Assembly (NCBI GenBank): GCA_021399435.1
Contig: JAJTUP010000112.1
Span: 62,001 to 126,000, forward strand
Source: Diaporthe sp. PMI_573
Taxonomy: Eukaryota; Ascomycota; Sordariomycetes; Diaporthales; Diaporthaceae
Length of the DNA: 64,000 nt
Direction of reading: 5' to 3'
Each line of letters begins with the position of its first letter. Position 1 is the stretch's first letter. The notes under the pieces were generated by a model. That model saw only the letters and a program-made list of their open reading frames with translations, searched no databases and was not told the DNA's origin. Of the stretch, positions 1 through 11,130 are shown piece after piece. Position numbers and translations under genes: made by a program.

Positions 1-117
1 GTTTTAAGAGTAATAAGCTGATTTATTTGTTTAAAATAGTTTTTAAACTTTTCTAAGGTGGCAATAAATACGTTAATTTATTTGGTTATATAAGGTCTTT
101 TGTTATTATACTTCTTT

Positions 118-1676
118 GCCTTTGTAAATCTAAAGATTAGTGCCTTTAGCAGTGTGTGTGTGGCAGGGTCGCAGCAGGGTGCCTGGAGGCGAGTTGGGAC
201 AATTGAGAATGGTTTGGACAACTTTGCATTGAATTTGAGTGGGCTTTTGTTAGCCCTCCTTACAGTCCTTCCAACATTGTCTTACCCTTAGGCACGCATA
301 GGTTGGCTCTGATATACAGATAGGGAGGAGGCCGGAAAATTCAGCCCTCGAACCTACTATCTTTAACTTTAAATAACCAGCCAATCCTAACCCTAATAGT
401 AACCAAACTAAATATAGATAAACTTTAAAAATTAGGCTATCTAATAAACTAAGTTACATACTTTTTGGGTAAGAAATAAGGGAAATATAGAGGTTTGAAG
501 TTAGGGTTTTATAATAGCCTAAAAAATTGACTTATAGCTACCAAACTTATCTCCTAGTATGTATGCCTTATAGGCATATAGCCAAAAGTCTAGTGTTAAG
601 TCTAGGGTAACTCTTTATATAAAGGGCCTATACTAAATTTAAGCGTTTTCGTTTAACAGTAAATAATATCCTTATATTAGCATAGACTTGTTTATTATAG
701 TTAAAGTCTATTTCTGTAGCTGTTTGTAAGCTGTCAGGTTTATGCATCTAGACAATAGAATGTAGTTGCCTTACCTATCTGTTCTAACCGTAGCTGTAAA
801 CTCGCTTAGTGGATGTATGTACTGGTTTAAGCTTGACTGTTGTCTTGGCTTTGGCTAAATGATTGCTTTTATATGGTCTTATAATATAGTAGAACAAGGT
901 TGTAATAGTTGCTTGGTTTCGCCAGATGGGTATGTTTAAGCAGAGCCAGAACTTGTATATATTCTACAAGAGTATATAGTTAGGGTAATAGCTGCTTTTA
1001 TTATCGCCTATTTTAGCCAACTTAAAGGCCTGAGTTATACGGTAATAGTACTTTTATATAGTGCTTGATAGCATTAGACTAGGTTGCTTGCAGCCTGTAA
1101 TAGCTTTGTTAAATAGAAATGCTTAAATTTGGCGTGGGCCCTTCACATAAGGAGTTACCCTAAAATGCACATAAGGAGTTACCCTAGACTTGGCACTAGA
1201 CTTTTGGCTATATACCTATAGGGCGTGCACGCCAGGAGATAAGTTTAGTAGCCGTAAGTTAATTTTTTAGGCTATTATAAGACCCTAACTTTAAATTTCT
1301 ACATTTCTCTTATTTCTTATCTAAAAAGCATGTAACTTAGTTTATTAGATAGCCTGATTTTTAAAGTTTATCTATATTTAGTTTGGTTACTGTTAGGATT
1401 AGGATTGGCTGGTTATTTAAAGTTAAAGATAGTAGGTTTGAGGGCCGAATTTTCCGGCCTCCTCCCTATCTGTATATCAGAGCCAACCTACGCGTGCCTA
1501 AGGGTAAGACAATGTTGGAAGGACTGTAAGGAGGGCTGACAGAAGCCTACTTAAATTTAATACAAAGTTGTCTAAACCATTCTTAATCGTTCCAACTTGC
1601 CTCTAGGCACCCTGCTGCGACCCTGCCACATATACACTGCTGAAGGCACTAACCTTCAGAAGCTTTAACCTTAACG
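118..1676. repeat. Large inverted-repeat (foldback) element, AT-rich
   Basis: Two arms of roughly 540 bp (about 118-660 and 1112-1676) are reverse complements of each other with many C/T and G/A differences. They share the block reading TGGCAGGGTCGCAGCAGGG on the left and its complement at 1610-1630, a segment around GGAGGAGGCCGGAAAATTC, and inner ends around AAATTTAAGC. The spacer of about 450 bp has no open frame I recognise. The right arm carries an extra tandem copy of CACATAAGGAGTTACCCTA (1143-1187). The shape suggests a foldback or long-TIR DNA element decayed by RIP. The family is unknown and the outer ends are approximate. Confidence 0.75.
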
Positions 1677-2174
1677 GGCTGACGGCTTGTTAATAGTACC
1701 GGCGTAAATAGACTAGGCATGGCCTAATGCTACGGCTTTTAGCGTAGAATGGCGGGCGGCTTTTGACTATAGATAGGTTTGTAGAAGATTGTAAAGTTAC
1801 TGTGAAAAGTCCTATATGGCAAAAATTACTGTTTTTTTTTTAATTGTGTCTTGTCCTTCTAGAACACTAACTGTAGTTTCTAGCTAAACAGAGGAACTTA
1901 AACAAATATAAATAGTTAATATAATAATTAAATTATTATTAAAAAATAATAAAAGCTTTATTAACCAATAGTAGGTAGCTATAATTTATATTATAGTGGT
2001 AAGAGATTAAGGTTAAATAGTAAGCTCTGATTGGCTAAAATTGTGGGGCAGTGCTGACTAATTGAGAGGTACCTCTGTACCCTCCGTTTTTTATCCTGTA
2101 AATCTCCGCATTCTTCTCTAAAGGACAGATGTACCGATTAATCCCCGCTCCCAGATTATATTATGTAACCTCCA
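1677..2174. other. AT-rich spacer without a gene
   Basis: TpA-rich sequence between the foldback element and the Tc1/mariner remnant. It has short homopolymer runs and no open frame of coding quality. It is probably decayed repeat DNA. Confidence 0.6.
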
Positions 2175-2176
2175 TA

Positions 2177-3282
2177 CAGAGGACGATCCTAAAAGTCTTG
2201 GATTAAGCGAGAACCTTAATTTGGCGGTCACGTGCCCTTCAGGGGGTTAACTGTAATCTTCCAAGGGGTTTAGCTACTATAATCCTTCTAAAGCAGTGTG
2301 ATTGCCAGTCAAGCGGTGTGACAAGTGATTGTACGAATTAACTGCTTAAATGGCCACTATTTGAGCGATTCGAGTGCTCAAAAAGACGATATCGTGGTGA
2401 CCACAAATATAGTGCTTTTCTCGTACCTACAGTAATGGTGTACGTCGCTTATTCGGCCACTACAAAGGCCCAAGTTCTCAGTCTCCTCGCCGCTAGTCTA
2501 CCGCCTCCATGAATCGCTGAGGTCACCGCTATCACGAGAGAAGTCAGCAACGATGGTTTGAGAAGGCGCTATCGCTTGGATTTAACCCTTCTGCTTGCCC
2601 TATCCAAATACAAGATGTGTGGGTCGCTGATGCCCCACGGTCAGGGCGCCCTCGTCAGCGTGATGATCACGCTGACGACGTTCTCGCCGTCGTTCGAAAG
2701 GATCGTGCTAGGCGTAAGCTTACCTGTGAGGAGATTGCCGTCCGCGTAAGAGGGATTAGCAGAATGTCCGTCTAGCGAATCCTCACCAAAGCTGGCTTGC
2801 ACAAAACGAAGCCAACGAAAAAACCAGGCCTCAGCGCTGAGATGAGGGCTGGTGTGCAAATTCTCCAGATCTGAACATGATTGAGCCCTGCTGGGGATGG
2901 ATGAAGAAGAAAACAACGAAAAAAGGCACACCAAAGAACCGCCACGATGGTACAGACGTGTGGATTAACTGCTGGTGGAAAGTTCTCGAGCAGGACCGCA
3001 TTCGGCGCTGGATTGAGCGAATTCCTTGGCATATACAGCAAGTAATCGCTTGTGAGGGCGGTAACAAGTATTTAGAAGGCCGTAGGCACCCAGAAGACGT
3101 TCTGAGGGAGGAATTCGTGAGGTTGGCGACGATGTGGCTCGCTTTCGAAGAAAGTGGGTGGGTGGGTAGGTGGGTGGGTTGTGAGTTATAGGGTGCACCC
3201 CCAAATGGGGGGGAGGGTATGGGTAGGGTTAGGGTAGAAAATAGAGTTTCGCTTAATCCAAGACTTTTGGGCACGTCCTCCG
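2177..3282 (+). mobile_element. Internally deleted Tc1/mariner (DDE) transposon with intact TIRs
   Basis: The ends are inverted repeats of about 36 bp: CAGAGGACG..CTTGGATTAAGCGA on the left (2177-2212) and its complement on the right (3247-3282). A TA dinucleotide sits directly outside each end (2175-2176 and 3283-3284), the target duplication expected for Tc1/mariner. Inside, 2650-2850 encodes a helix-turn-helix-like piece of a fungal transposase N-terminus. 2865-3190 encodes the C-terminal part from SPDLNMIEPCWGWMK, which carries the last catalytic acidic region, through IERIPWHIQQVIACEGGN. The central catalytic core is missing and the two pieces are in different frames. The copy is therefore dead, but could be mobilised in trans. 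Confidence 0.88.
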
Positions 3283-3377
3283 TACTCACTCGGCGGCTTG
3301 AACTCTCCCTTCTATCCACCTCAGCAATTGTCTCGCTAGTGCTCTATCTCTCAAGCTAAACTTCTTTCAAGTACACG

Positions 3378-4253
3378 ATGGAACTCGACCTAACAACCAT
3401 CGTTGCCGCGACGCTGACACTCGCTATCCTTGGCGAACGAATTTTGCGCAGGCACCAGGTTCACAGCTTGCTGTGGACGACCTGCGCCCATCGCACCAAC
3501 ACCGCGTACCAGTCATGCTTCGAGCGCCTGCAACGCTTCTCCAGCCCCCCGAGGTCGGCCGTTCATCTCCCAAACGAGATGGATGTTGTCACATTCGACC
3601 TATCGGAAGCACGCAACGGCTCGCTAATCATCGAGATACCGCCGAAGAGCGCATGGTACACCCTGCGCCACACCCACACGCAGTCAGACGGCTGCAGCGA
3701 CATCACCACCCTTTCAGGCCGCTGGGTTGTCGGCAGCGCGACCTGGGCCACCCCTGGCCCCGCGCCGCCCGAGAAACCTGAATTTTGGACCTCGATGGGA
3801 AAATTGGACCCCAACGACGGTGCAGCTACCGCAAGGCTGAGCGGCACGGTCGCATCAAGGGTTCTAGACCATCTTCTCTGCAGCTTGGTGCAAGATGCCG
3901 AGGTCTACTTCCGCCTTTGCACCACACCTGCCTGGATCAGAGCCCTGTACGCGGTCACGCGGTTAGCGCCAAGGCTGAGGGAGATATTGGTATGGCGGCT
4001 GCTTTGGGTCTAGATCAGGGCTACGCTGCATGTGCACGACTTCCTCGAGGACCATGGCACCATCACCATCTTCAGATGGATCAACCCTTGGTCGCCCCCC
4101 AGCTGGGTCCATCGGTTCGAGGAACGCATGCGTTTCGTCAAGTCGAGAGCTATCTCGGGACTCAATCATTGGCTGGGCAGGAACGTGTTGGGGATGAGCA
4201 CTCGCTATGAGGAATACGTGCCAATCTGGGCAACTGATGCGGACAAGAAGTGA
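3378..4253 (+). pseudogene. Unknown membrane-anchored fungal protein, broken by one in-frame TAG
   Basis: An ATG at 3378 opens a frame of 291 residues to 4253 (TGA) that is interrupted only by TAG at 4011-4013 (codon 212). The reading continues in the same frame as IRATLHVHDFLEDHG. The N-terminus (residues 5-20) is a hydrophobic anchor, and the rest is soluble with many Trp and aromatic residues near the C-terminus. The frame resembles a group of uncharacterised fungal proteins, but I cannot assign a function. CAG to TAG is a C-to-T change of the kind RIP makes, and the gene sits 95 bp from a transposon. Alternatives are a truncated 211-residue protein or a base-call error. I see no splice sites that remove the stop. 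Confidence 0.6.
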
Positions 4254-5364
4254 TCACCAGGAGAGGTTCGCAAGTTCTACACCTCCGCCGGGGTAATAAA
4301 CGTTAGTTTATGACTTGTCAAGCCACGTCGGTGATAATGACGCGGAAGACAATGAGACTCCCGGCCAATCGTATTGGAGGAGCACGAGGCTGAAGAAGAG
4401 ACTGATGTCTTTGGGGACCGACATTTCTACGGTGACGATGACTTTGATGAAGAAATAGGACTTAAGGCCAGGAGAGCCTGAACTCATTGAGAGCGTTTAT
4501 TGATTAGAAAGTCCTAGTCAGGTGCATTGATCCGGGAGCGTTCTGAAATCCTGGAGTGTCCTAGGGATCCGAGGAGATGCGGGATTCCCTAATTAATGAA
4601 ATTCTAGTTATTAATAACACCTTGTAGAATGGCGTCAAAGGTTAAGACGAGCAGAAGGTCACGACGAGCAGGAAATTCCAGATTCAGAGTCCTTGAAGGA
4701 GGAAGCTCAATTTTCAGGCAGCAGTGGAAGGAGTTTTGACTTGCACTGCTTTCCCAAGTCTTCAAGCCTACTTTTCTCCACAGCATGTGTTCTGCCCACA
4801 ACGGCAGTTGTCGGTACTAATGAGCAAGCACATGGCGTTAATCGAATTTGAACGATTTTCTATTTTACATTCACGCAAGCTGCGAGGATGTGGCAATTCA
4901 AGTTCTGAGGGCCTGGGTACGGCCTTTCTGGCCGAATTCTGGTCTGCGCATGGAGCAATCTATGCATCATTTGAGCAGTCTTCTACTGTGGTGGTGGGTT
5001 GGCATGGATTAGTATTTGGTGGAGAATGATTTATTCCATTTTGGATTCATCACAACTGACTTTCCCAGGAGTTGAAGAAGGAGTCTGATTGCTGCCGGGC
5101 TTCCAAAGACTCTGCCTGCACGAGGAGCAGACAAATTGTCATTAGCCAACGCCCCTACCAAAATGCCGGCTATTACTATGCCAGTAGAATACAAGAACAC
5201 AAACCATAATATCGCGCAGATTATCCTTACCAATATCCCAAGATCAGGCACATAGCATAGATATCACTTGCGCGCTCCACAAGCACTCGAGATACCACAC
5301 AGTAAAAGTTATAAGCCAGCCAATTGGTTATATAATAGCCCAGTCTACGCCCACCTTTAAAACA
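4254..5364. other. Intergenic stretch, no convincing gene
   Basis: Short open frames exist on both strands, including a hydrophobic one on the minus strand at 5009-5251. None shows a recognisable domain, splice signals or sustained coding character. It may be decayed gene or repeat sequence. Confidence 0.5.
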
Positions 5365-5761
5365 ATGGTGCCGGTAATTCGGGTACCTAAAAATGTCCGT
5401 GTCTTCCAAAGCAACCAATACAGAACGTTTTTCACAACTAGGAAGATTAATTCTATCTCCCTTATCGTCAAGCCGTTACACGAGGCTTCACTGGAGCCAG
5501 ACTTAGCTATATCGGACCCTTGGCTGGGGCAAGCCGAAGCAGGTGGCGGAGAGAGTACGAACCATGCACTGAACTCACTTTTGTCAAGGCTTGCCATCCA
5601 TAAGAACACACGCTTGTACATCATCGAGGGCACGGCAAATATTAAGGAAGCAGAAGCCATGCTTATGGAGCTCAGGCGTGAAACCGAGGTAACTTTACGA
5701 GCTTATTTGTTCAAATATTCTTACTTGTAAGACCAGAAAGCAGGGCAGCAATCGAGTTTGT
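5365..5761 (+). CDS. Possible small two-exon hypothetical gene
   Basis: The frame is open from about 5186, with its first ATG at 5365. The protein reads through a charged helical segment (NIKEAEAMLMELRRETE, about residues 91-107). A GTAACT donor at 5687 and an acceptor ending ACCAG at 5734 would join it in phase to eight further codons ending TAA at 5759-5761, for 115 residues: join(5365..5686, 5735..5761). I recognise no family. The neighbouring genes carry nonsense mutations, so this may be a remnant. The open frame upstream of the ATG leaves the start uncertain. Confidence 0.3.
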
Positions 5762-6237
5762 AACATCAAGACCGGGCGGTGGAGCCAGCATTGCTATCAC
5801 GCTCATCCGATATAAGCGATCCGCCACCGATTCTCCACTTCGTGCTCTAGATCAGCTTCATAAATTTAATCAGAGCTCGTCGTGGATAGCTTACTTCTCG
5901 ATACCATAGCGCTCCCAACCCGCACGCTTTTGAGATGCTCAAGCAGATTTGAGGAATGGCAGAATTGAACTCCTGCCCTCCAATGGCCTCCCAAGCAGTA
6001 ATGTTAGAAGTACTGCTTCCACTGTCCACTAACCTGTCGACATAGTCACAGAGGATTTGTGACTAGATATTCAAAATGCCTAGGTTAAACTAATCCCATG
6101 CCGGATAATATGAGTCTGGAAATTCAGATCAAGTTATCTTGCAGATTGTAGAAAGCTTTAAGAACGATTCAATTAAATTACATTTGGGGATATATTATGT
6201 ATGGCGGGGCGGGGGTATTGTGTCAACCCCCAGGGCT
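5762..6237. other. Intergenic stretch, nothing recognised
   Basis: Between the doubtful small gene and the 3' end of the hydrolase. There are no open frames of coding quality. A minus-strand match to a tRNA B-box-like string near 5955-5970 has no A box. Confidence 0.5.
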
Positions 6238-7527
6238 TCAATTTTCAGAGCGCAGCTTTCTCCACCACTCTATCGTTACCGACGCCACTTCCTTGCCGCC
6301 GGAAACGGCAACCTCATGACCCCCCTTCATGAAGCTCATCTCAATGGCCTGGAAGCCAAGAACCTCTTGAATGTCTTCTAAGATTTCATCCTTGTCAATA
6401 ATAGAGTCACTCTCTGCCAGGATCAAGCAGACACGACCGCCGGGTAGACCTGGCGGGGGGTTCCTTGATCGTCGATGGGCCAATTCCTCCCTCAGTGTTC
6501 TCCAAAGTCCGTCGTGCCGTCTATAAACCAGAGCGCTTCGCATAGTGCTCAGGTAAGATAAGATCGATCCGGGATTCTCATCCAGTTGCCATTGAATCAC
6601 GTCGCCGATTCTCACACGGGGACGATCCGCTGCGATAGACACGTCGTTGTAGACCATACACCCAGCTCCAGCCTCACAGGGCACCTCTGCAAGCCGCGAG
6701 CTCCTCTTTGCGGGTGCCAGGCTGTGACGGATAAGCTTGAGGCGCAACCAGTCTGGTATGAGCCTCGATGAGTATAGGAAACGACTACTTCAGCTGATGT
6801 GCGACATGCGGATCAGGCCTCCTGGACAGACGAGGGTCGCAGAACGAAGCATGTGCGCATGGTGCGCCGCAAATGCTACGGTAATGGAGCCCCCGAGTGA
6901 GAACCCTACGATATGGAATGTCGAAGATCCTGTCCACGGCAATGTGGAAGACGAAAGAACAAGAAGGGTTTGTGTGGTGTACAGTCGAGCGTCATGGCTT
7001 AGGTCATTCGGGGTATCCGAGTAGCCTCTACCGAATAGGTCTGAAATAGAGTTGTGAGTAAGAGTGAGACAATCCGAAATACATCTACTGTTGCAAGGTA
7101 GATCAATATGGGACTCACCAAAGATCATGACTCTATAGCTCTTACTGACAAACTCCTTCGCCATGTCACCTAATGCAATACAGGGCGTGCCGAGACCGTG
7201 GACCAACAAGACCTTCTCTCCTTGTTCGGGTCCCCACTCAAAAACTTGAATTGTGCCGTATACAGTACTGACTTGTCTGCCCCCAGGGAAAGTATTGGGA
7301 AGGTATGGCGTCTCCATAAGTTTCGCCCTTCGTTCGACTCCAACACCAGCTTTTGCGCGCGTAATGGTATGCTCTTCCGGCGGATATTCAATATCTGTGA
7401 AGATGTGGCCGAATAGTCTGTACAGAACGAACCACACTGCTACTATCAACAAAACACCCAAAACGAGGATCTGGATTGCAGCAGGCAAACTTCGGGTTGG
7501 ATCAAACATTTTTGAAGAAAGACACAT
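6238..7527 (-). pseudogene. Alpha/beta hydrolase with signal anchor, one in-frame TGA
   Basis: Exons 7119-7527 and 6238-7040 are joined by a 78-bp GT..AG intron (7041-7118). The intron restores YRVMIFDLFGRGYSDTP, the strand-4 region of the fold. An N-terminal anchor (about residues 15-36) precedes VLLVHGLG (oxyanion region), the nucleophile elbow GFSLGG and, near the C-terminus, GGHEVAV with the catalytic His. A likely acidic residue lies in LILAESDSIID. The full frame would be 403 residues. TGA at 6790-6792 (codon 220) interrupts it inside RMSHIS-stop-SSRFLYSSRLIP, where relatives commonly have Trp or Arg. The motifs on both sides are intact, so the break looks recent. The substrate is unknown. 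Confidence 0.75.
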
Positions 7528-8372
7528 GTGAAGCTTCTGCGAATTTGGAAAGCCTCGTATAATGCTTGTGCACTTTGTGACGGTCGCAGTTGCAGCTTTA
7601 CAGCTTTGGTATTGGCGCTATATATCAAGCTACCTTCTTACAGAAAAAAAAAAAGAAGGTGGGAAAAGGTCTGTTGGGCGTTAAGCTGAAAAGACATCTG
7701 TCCATCTGTGGCTGGTGTCTGCACCGATGGCTTAGAGGTATCAAGACTCGGTATCATCTAATTTTTCTTGCTAGCCTAATACAAAGATCTCTCCCCATTC
7801 GCATCTTGATTTGTCAGAAAGCTCGCCAGCCATTCAACGACAATCTGAGACGGGCTGGATAGGGTGGGCTCAGGTCTTTGGGTGTTGTTGGCGACCGGAT
7901 GTTTCCGTGGTGGTGAACATGATTGACACATGGTCGAGGTACCTAGGTAAAGTCATCGGAAGTTCCCAATTTCGGTACATGATGCTGCTACAGCCATTCC
8001 GTTTCTGGCTGCATTCGAGCGAATGGTGGGTTCCTCGAAAGAGGTAACATCATCGGATGTTTCTACTTTCGGTGCGTGACGCTGCTGCAGCCATTCCGTT
8101 CTGGCTGCATCCGAGCGAACGGTGGGTTTGTTCGGGTTTATGCAGCAGTGACTTCGTGAAGACACACTCGGACGGACGGACGGCTATCTTCTTGGAAGGA
8201 CCAGATTTGCTTCTACTTAGCATCACAACTAGGAAATACCTGACTCCCAGCAGTCAAGAGGATATGTAGATCGTTATTGAGTTCAGTTGTGCTCGGTGGC
8301 GCCAACGGAGAGGCCACCGCCAGCCGACAAAACCCGCAGCGACCATTACCACCACGATTAACTGCCTGAAGA
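7528..8372. other. Divergent intergenic region with a 97-bp tandem duplication
   Basis: This is the shared upstream region of the minus-strand hydrolase and the plus-strand acyl-CoA synthetase. It contains an A11 run near 7643-7653 and two copies of a ~97-bp unit (7952-8048 and 8049-8140), listed separately. No gene is seen. Confidence 0.6.
7952..8140. repeat. Imperfect 97-bp tandem duplication
   Basis: Copies start at about 7952 and 8049. Both contain CATCGGA, TTTCGGT, CAGCCATTCCG, TTCTGGCTGCAT and CGAGCGAA. They differ by point changes, mostly transitions, and a 1-bp indel. The repeat lies 230-420 bp upstream of the acyl-CoA synthetase ATG. Confidence 0.75.
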
Positions 8373-10814
8373 ATGGAAGAGAAAGAAAGCAAGAAAAAAG
8401 GTACTCGTCACGATTTTAATTTCAGTGGATTATCTGCCGACTCTAGTATGGCGGCGTCTGTGTTTTCCAAGTCGCCTTATCTTCAGGATGAAGTTTTGCG
8501 ACATAGCTTGCAAAACCCCGAAGAATTCTGGTCCAGGCAGGCGGATCGCCTGCACTGGCACAGAAGGCCCGAGGCTATGCTCCGAACGTCGTCACGAAGA
8601 ATACCTGGAAGCGACGTTACCCTGCCTACTTGGGATTGGTTTCCAGGCGGTGAAATCTCGACCTGCTACAACTGCGTCGACAGGCACGTACTTGCGGGCA
8701 ACGGGGACTGCGTGGCCGTCTACTACGACAGTCCCATTACAAAGACGAAAAGCGCCATAACCTACAAGCAGCTTCTTTCCGAGGTTGAGGCGCTGGCTGG
8801 GGCACTGAGGGATCAAGGCGTGAAGAAACATGACGTAGTAATGATATACAGTGCGTACACAGATATTCATCATCAGCTCTCCGCCATGGCACGACGGGGG
8901 GCTATCGTAGAAAGAAATGATCTAACCAAGCCCGCTTACATAGTGCCGATGATCCCAGCAGCGTTGATTGGGATGCTTGCAGTAAACCGCCTCGGTGCTA
9001 TTCATTCAGTTGTGTTTGGAGGGTTTGCCTCAAACGCACTCGCCCAGCGCATCGACGCTTGCACGCCCATGATCCTTCTCACGGCCTCGTGTGGAATTAT
9101 TGGGAACAGACCCCCAATCGCGTACGAGACACTGGTAGAGGAAGCAATCAACTTATCCCTGCACAAGCCAGAGTGCATCATGATCTGGCAACGAGACCAG
9201 TTGCTCTGGGACATCAAAAGTAGATGGACCGGGCCCGTCGGGTGGCTACGACGACTTGCTTTCAGCAGTGCTGGCAAGGCTGGCCCTGCTCACGTATCAT
9301 GGCAAGATTGCGTGGGTAGGGCCAAGGCCGGAAGCAAACGAGTGGAGTGCGTCCCAGTCAAGAGCGCCGACGCTGTTTACATCATGCATACATCTGGCAC
9401 GACGGGGGCGCCGAAGGGCGTGCGACGCGACGCGGGCGGCCATGCCGTAGGCTTGAACTTCACCATTCGCTACATCTTCGGCATCCACGGCCCGGACGAC
9501 GTCAGCTTCACCGCCTCAGATATCGGCTGGGTCGTCGGCCACTCGTACATCCTCTACGCGCCCTTGCTCGCTGGCGCGGCCACCATCCTCTACGAGGGCA
9601 AGCCCGTAGGCACACCTGACGCGTCGGCCTTCTGGCGTATCGTCGACGAGTACAAGGTCAGCACCATGTTCGCCACCCCGACCGCCCTTCGCGCCATCAA
9701 GCAACAGGATCCGCAGCACGTCTTCCTCTCCGAGGTCGGCGAGCGCGGCGGCTTACGCTCGCTCAGGGCCCTGTTCCTCGCCGGCGAGCGCTCAGAATCG
9801 ACTCTGATCTCCACGTACCAAAACCTCCTCGACCGGTACGATGGGCCCTCGCCCCATGTCATCGACAACTGGTGGTCTACCGAGGCGGGTTCACCCATCA
9901 CGGCTCGCGCGCTTGTTCCGCATACTGGACGTCAGCAGTCCGAGGAGGGGAGCTCCCCGCAGAAACGGAATGCTCTGGGCCAGGGCTTGCCTCCGATCAA
10001 GCCTGGGAGCGCAGGGAAACCGATGCCGGGTTTCGACGTTCATGTTGTGGATGAAAAGGGCAACGAGATGGAGGCCGGGTCGATGGGGAATATTGTGCTG
10101 GGTTTGCCTCTGGCGCCGACAGCGTTTCGGATGCTGTGGAAAGACGATGTGAGATTCTATGCGAGCTATCTCGAGAGGTTTGACGGGAGATATCTGGATA
10201 CAGGTGACACGGGTTGGGTTGATGGAGAGGGTTATGTTTATGTGATGGGTCGGAATGACGACGTGATCAACGTCAGCGCTGTCCGACTATCAAGCGGTAA
10301 CTATGTACTCTTGCTGACAAGGGCCGCTTGGTTACTGACAAGTTGAGCAGGAGCGCTTGAGGAGGCCATCTCATCTCATCCTCTGGTTGCAGAAAGTTGC
10401 GTTGTCAGCATCCCTGATGAGATGAAGGGACATCTTCCCTTTGTCTTCATCACCCTCTCCGTCGTGGACCACCCGGCGTCGGCCATACCCAGCGAAGAGA
10501 TTGCTAACGAGATCCGCGTGCTCGTTCGAAAGCGAGTCGGCACATTTGCTGCATTGGGCGGCATTGTGCAGGGAAGAGGCATGATCCCGAAGACGAGGTC
10601 ACGGAAGACGGTGCGACGCGTACTTCGGGAGCTCGTTGAGAACGGAGTCCATGGCGAGTTTTCCCGCGAGGTCACAGTACCCACCACTATCGAGGACAGG
10701 GCTGTCGTGGAGGTGGCCCGGGCGAAGGTCCAGGAGTATTTCGAGAAGTGCCGCTGTAAGAACAAAGCTACCAAAGGCGGTTCCGGTCATCCTAAAGGCT
10801 CAAGCATTACATGA
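8373..10814 (+). CDS. Short-chain acyl-CoA synthetase, propionyl-CoA synthetase-like (PrpE/ACSS3 family)
   Basis: The model is join(8373..8850, 8944..10296, 10351..10814), 764 residues. The introns (93 bp and 54 bp) have GTGCGT and GTAACT donors and phase-correct acceptors. The protein activates a short carboxylic acid by forming an acyl-AMP and then an acyl-CoA. Visible motifs are the phosphate loop TSGTTGAPKG (about residue 308), IDNWWSTEAGSP (about 468), YLDTGD (about 575), the hinge region GRNDDVIN (about 594) and the catalytic lysine in PKTRSRK (about 690). SDIGWVVGHSYI and EGKPVGTPDASAFWR match the propionyl-CoA synthetase branch. The usual GHR after the hinge reads AVR, and the Gly before the catalytic Lys is Arg, so activity or specificity may differ. 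The start is uncertain: an in-frame ATG at 8448 is also possible. Confidence 0.85.
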
Positions 10815-11130
10815 CACATGATGTATGTCGTGGGACGAACATTTGTCTGATATTAGTGATAGCATGCCAGGGGGCCTTCACTTACCACCTTAGGCCAGCT
10901 AGACGAGTAAAGACATGCATGTAATGGGCATTTCTCTCCTTCCAAGTCATTGTCTGCGTACGTAATCTTCTCATCACCAATTGCCTCCGATCCGGTTGAA
11001 TATCGATGCGTCTTTGGTCGAGCAGAACTCCAGTCGGGCTATCACACAACTCCAGTCGGGCTATCACACATTTCATGCCAGCCCCGATGACACAAACTTG
11101 AGGTTCAACAGGGGTGCCATGTCAATTAAT
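10815..11130. other. Convergent intergenic region with a 22-bp tandem repeat
   Basis: This lies between the tail-to-tail acyl-CoA synthetase and MFS genes. Two perfect adjacent copies of AACTCCAGTCGGGCTATCAC(AC) lie at 11026-11069, in the presumed 3' UTR of the transporter. Nothing else is recognised. Confidence 0.65.
11026..11069. repeat. Perfect 22-bp tandem duplication
   Basis: Two adjacent identical copies of AACTCCAGTCGGGCTATCAC plus AC, about 60 bp past the MFS stop codon. Confidence 0.9.

Noticed and set aside
3220..3237. Telomere-like GGGTAGGGTTAGGGTAG string
   Set aside because: Only about two TTAGGG-like units inside the Tc1/mariner element. Not a telomere or a convincing interstitial array.
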